Of a stretch of DNA of 64,000 nucleotides, positions 63,521 through 64,000 are shown in pieces (the stretch's first letter is position 1; every line of letters begins with the position of its first letter). The notes under the pieces are model-generated. The model ran no database searches. It saw only the letters and a list, made by a program, of their open reading frames with translations, and was not told the origin of the DNA. Origin of the DNA: Serripes groenlandicus (lineage: Eukaryota > Mollusca > Bivalvia > Cardiida > Cardiidae); the NCBI GenBank assembly GCA_031761405.1, contig JASEVX010000007.1, positions 35,229,349 to 35,293,348 on the forward strand, read 5' to 3'. A program made the translations under genes and the position numbers.

Positions 63521-64000
63521 TTGGTGGTACAGTGTAGTGGTAACTACCATGTGGTGGTAATAACCGTGTAGTGGTAACAATCGTGTGGTGGTAACTACCG
63601 TATGGTGGTTACTTCCATGTGGTGGTAACTATCGTGTAGTGTTAACTATATGTAGTGGTAACTACCGTGTAGTGGTAACTACCGTGTAGTGGTAACTACC
63701 GTGTGGTGGTAATTACCGTGTAGTGGTAACTACCGTGTGGTGCTAACTATCATGTGTTGGTAATTATCGTGTGGTGGTAAGTATCAAGTGGTGGTAACTA
63801 TCGTGTGGTGGTAATTCCCGCGTGGTGGTAACTACCATGTGGTGGTAACTATCGTGTGGTTGTAACTACCGTGTAGTGATAACTACCGCGTTGTGGTAAC
63901 TATCGTGTGGTGGTAACTATCGTGTGGTTGGTAACTATCATGTGGTGGTAATTATCGTGTGGTGGTAACTACCGTGTAGTGGTAATTATACTGTGTGGTG
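63521..64000 (-). repeat. Minisatellite array D, array B inverted, cut by the window end
   Basis: The 17-bp unit GTGGTGGTAACTACCGT is the reverse complement of the array B unit. At least 28 copies up to the last base, so the array continues outside. Confidence 0.95.

Overview
This is animal (metazoan) DNA, most likely from a bivalve mollusc. It is AT-rich and intron-rich, and most of it is decayed transposable elements. The bivalve call rests on three things: several copies of a 'tandem monomer + tetranucleotide tract + terminal hairpin' repeat like the bivalve pearl family; I-clade (Nimb-type) retrotransposons with RNase H; and a spliced vWD/EGF/transmembrane gene of a type common in molluscs. 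There is no operon, rRNA gene, CRISPR array or intact tRNA gene.

Layout. 1-5 kb is nearly featureless intergenic DNA. 5.1-24.6 kb is a graveyard of nested retroelements: a pearl-like repeat, a CR1-group RT split by a 454-bp MITE, two I-clade elements head to tail (about 7.56-12.56 and 12.75-19.1 kb) that are themselves hit by SINEs and foldback DNA, and then a CR1/L2-group element (20.6-24.64 kb). 24.6-34.7 kb is mostly intergenic. It holds a damaged THAP-domain first exon (+) at 26.64 kb and SWIM-finger-like exon remnants (-) at 28.8-31.4 kb, plus a perfect 26-bp palindrome and a 42-bp inverted repeat. 34.7-36.25 kb is a dead Tc1/mariner transposase.

The one gene that looks functional lies on the minus strand from 58377 down to 36476. 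Twelve exons (2,028 bp) with GT/AG borders join in a single open frame of 675 codons plus stop. They encode a vWD domain, Cys-rich linkers, an EGF-like domain and one transmembrane helix, and the protein resembles vWD-and-EGF-domain (VWDE-like) proteins. The 5' exons lie beyond what I could find. Its introns hold a third I-clade element, SINEs, five pearl-like copies, CT and poly-C tracts, and a 0.63-kb TIR element.

The right end (58.8-64 kb) is the most unusual part. A MULE-type transposase (minus strand, with one frameshift and an upstream FLYWCH-like finger) sits between two large arrays of the same 17-bp minisatellite in opposite orientation: about 1.54 kb on the left, and at least 0.48 kb on the right, running off the window. 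This looks like a foldback-style MULE whose terminal inverted repeats are tandem arrays. Everything here was read by eye; no alignment or database search was run.
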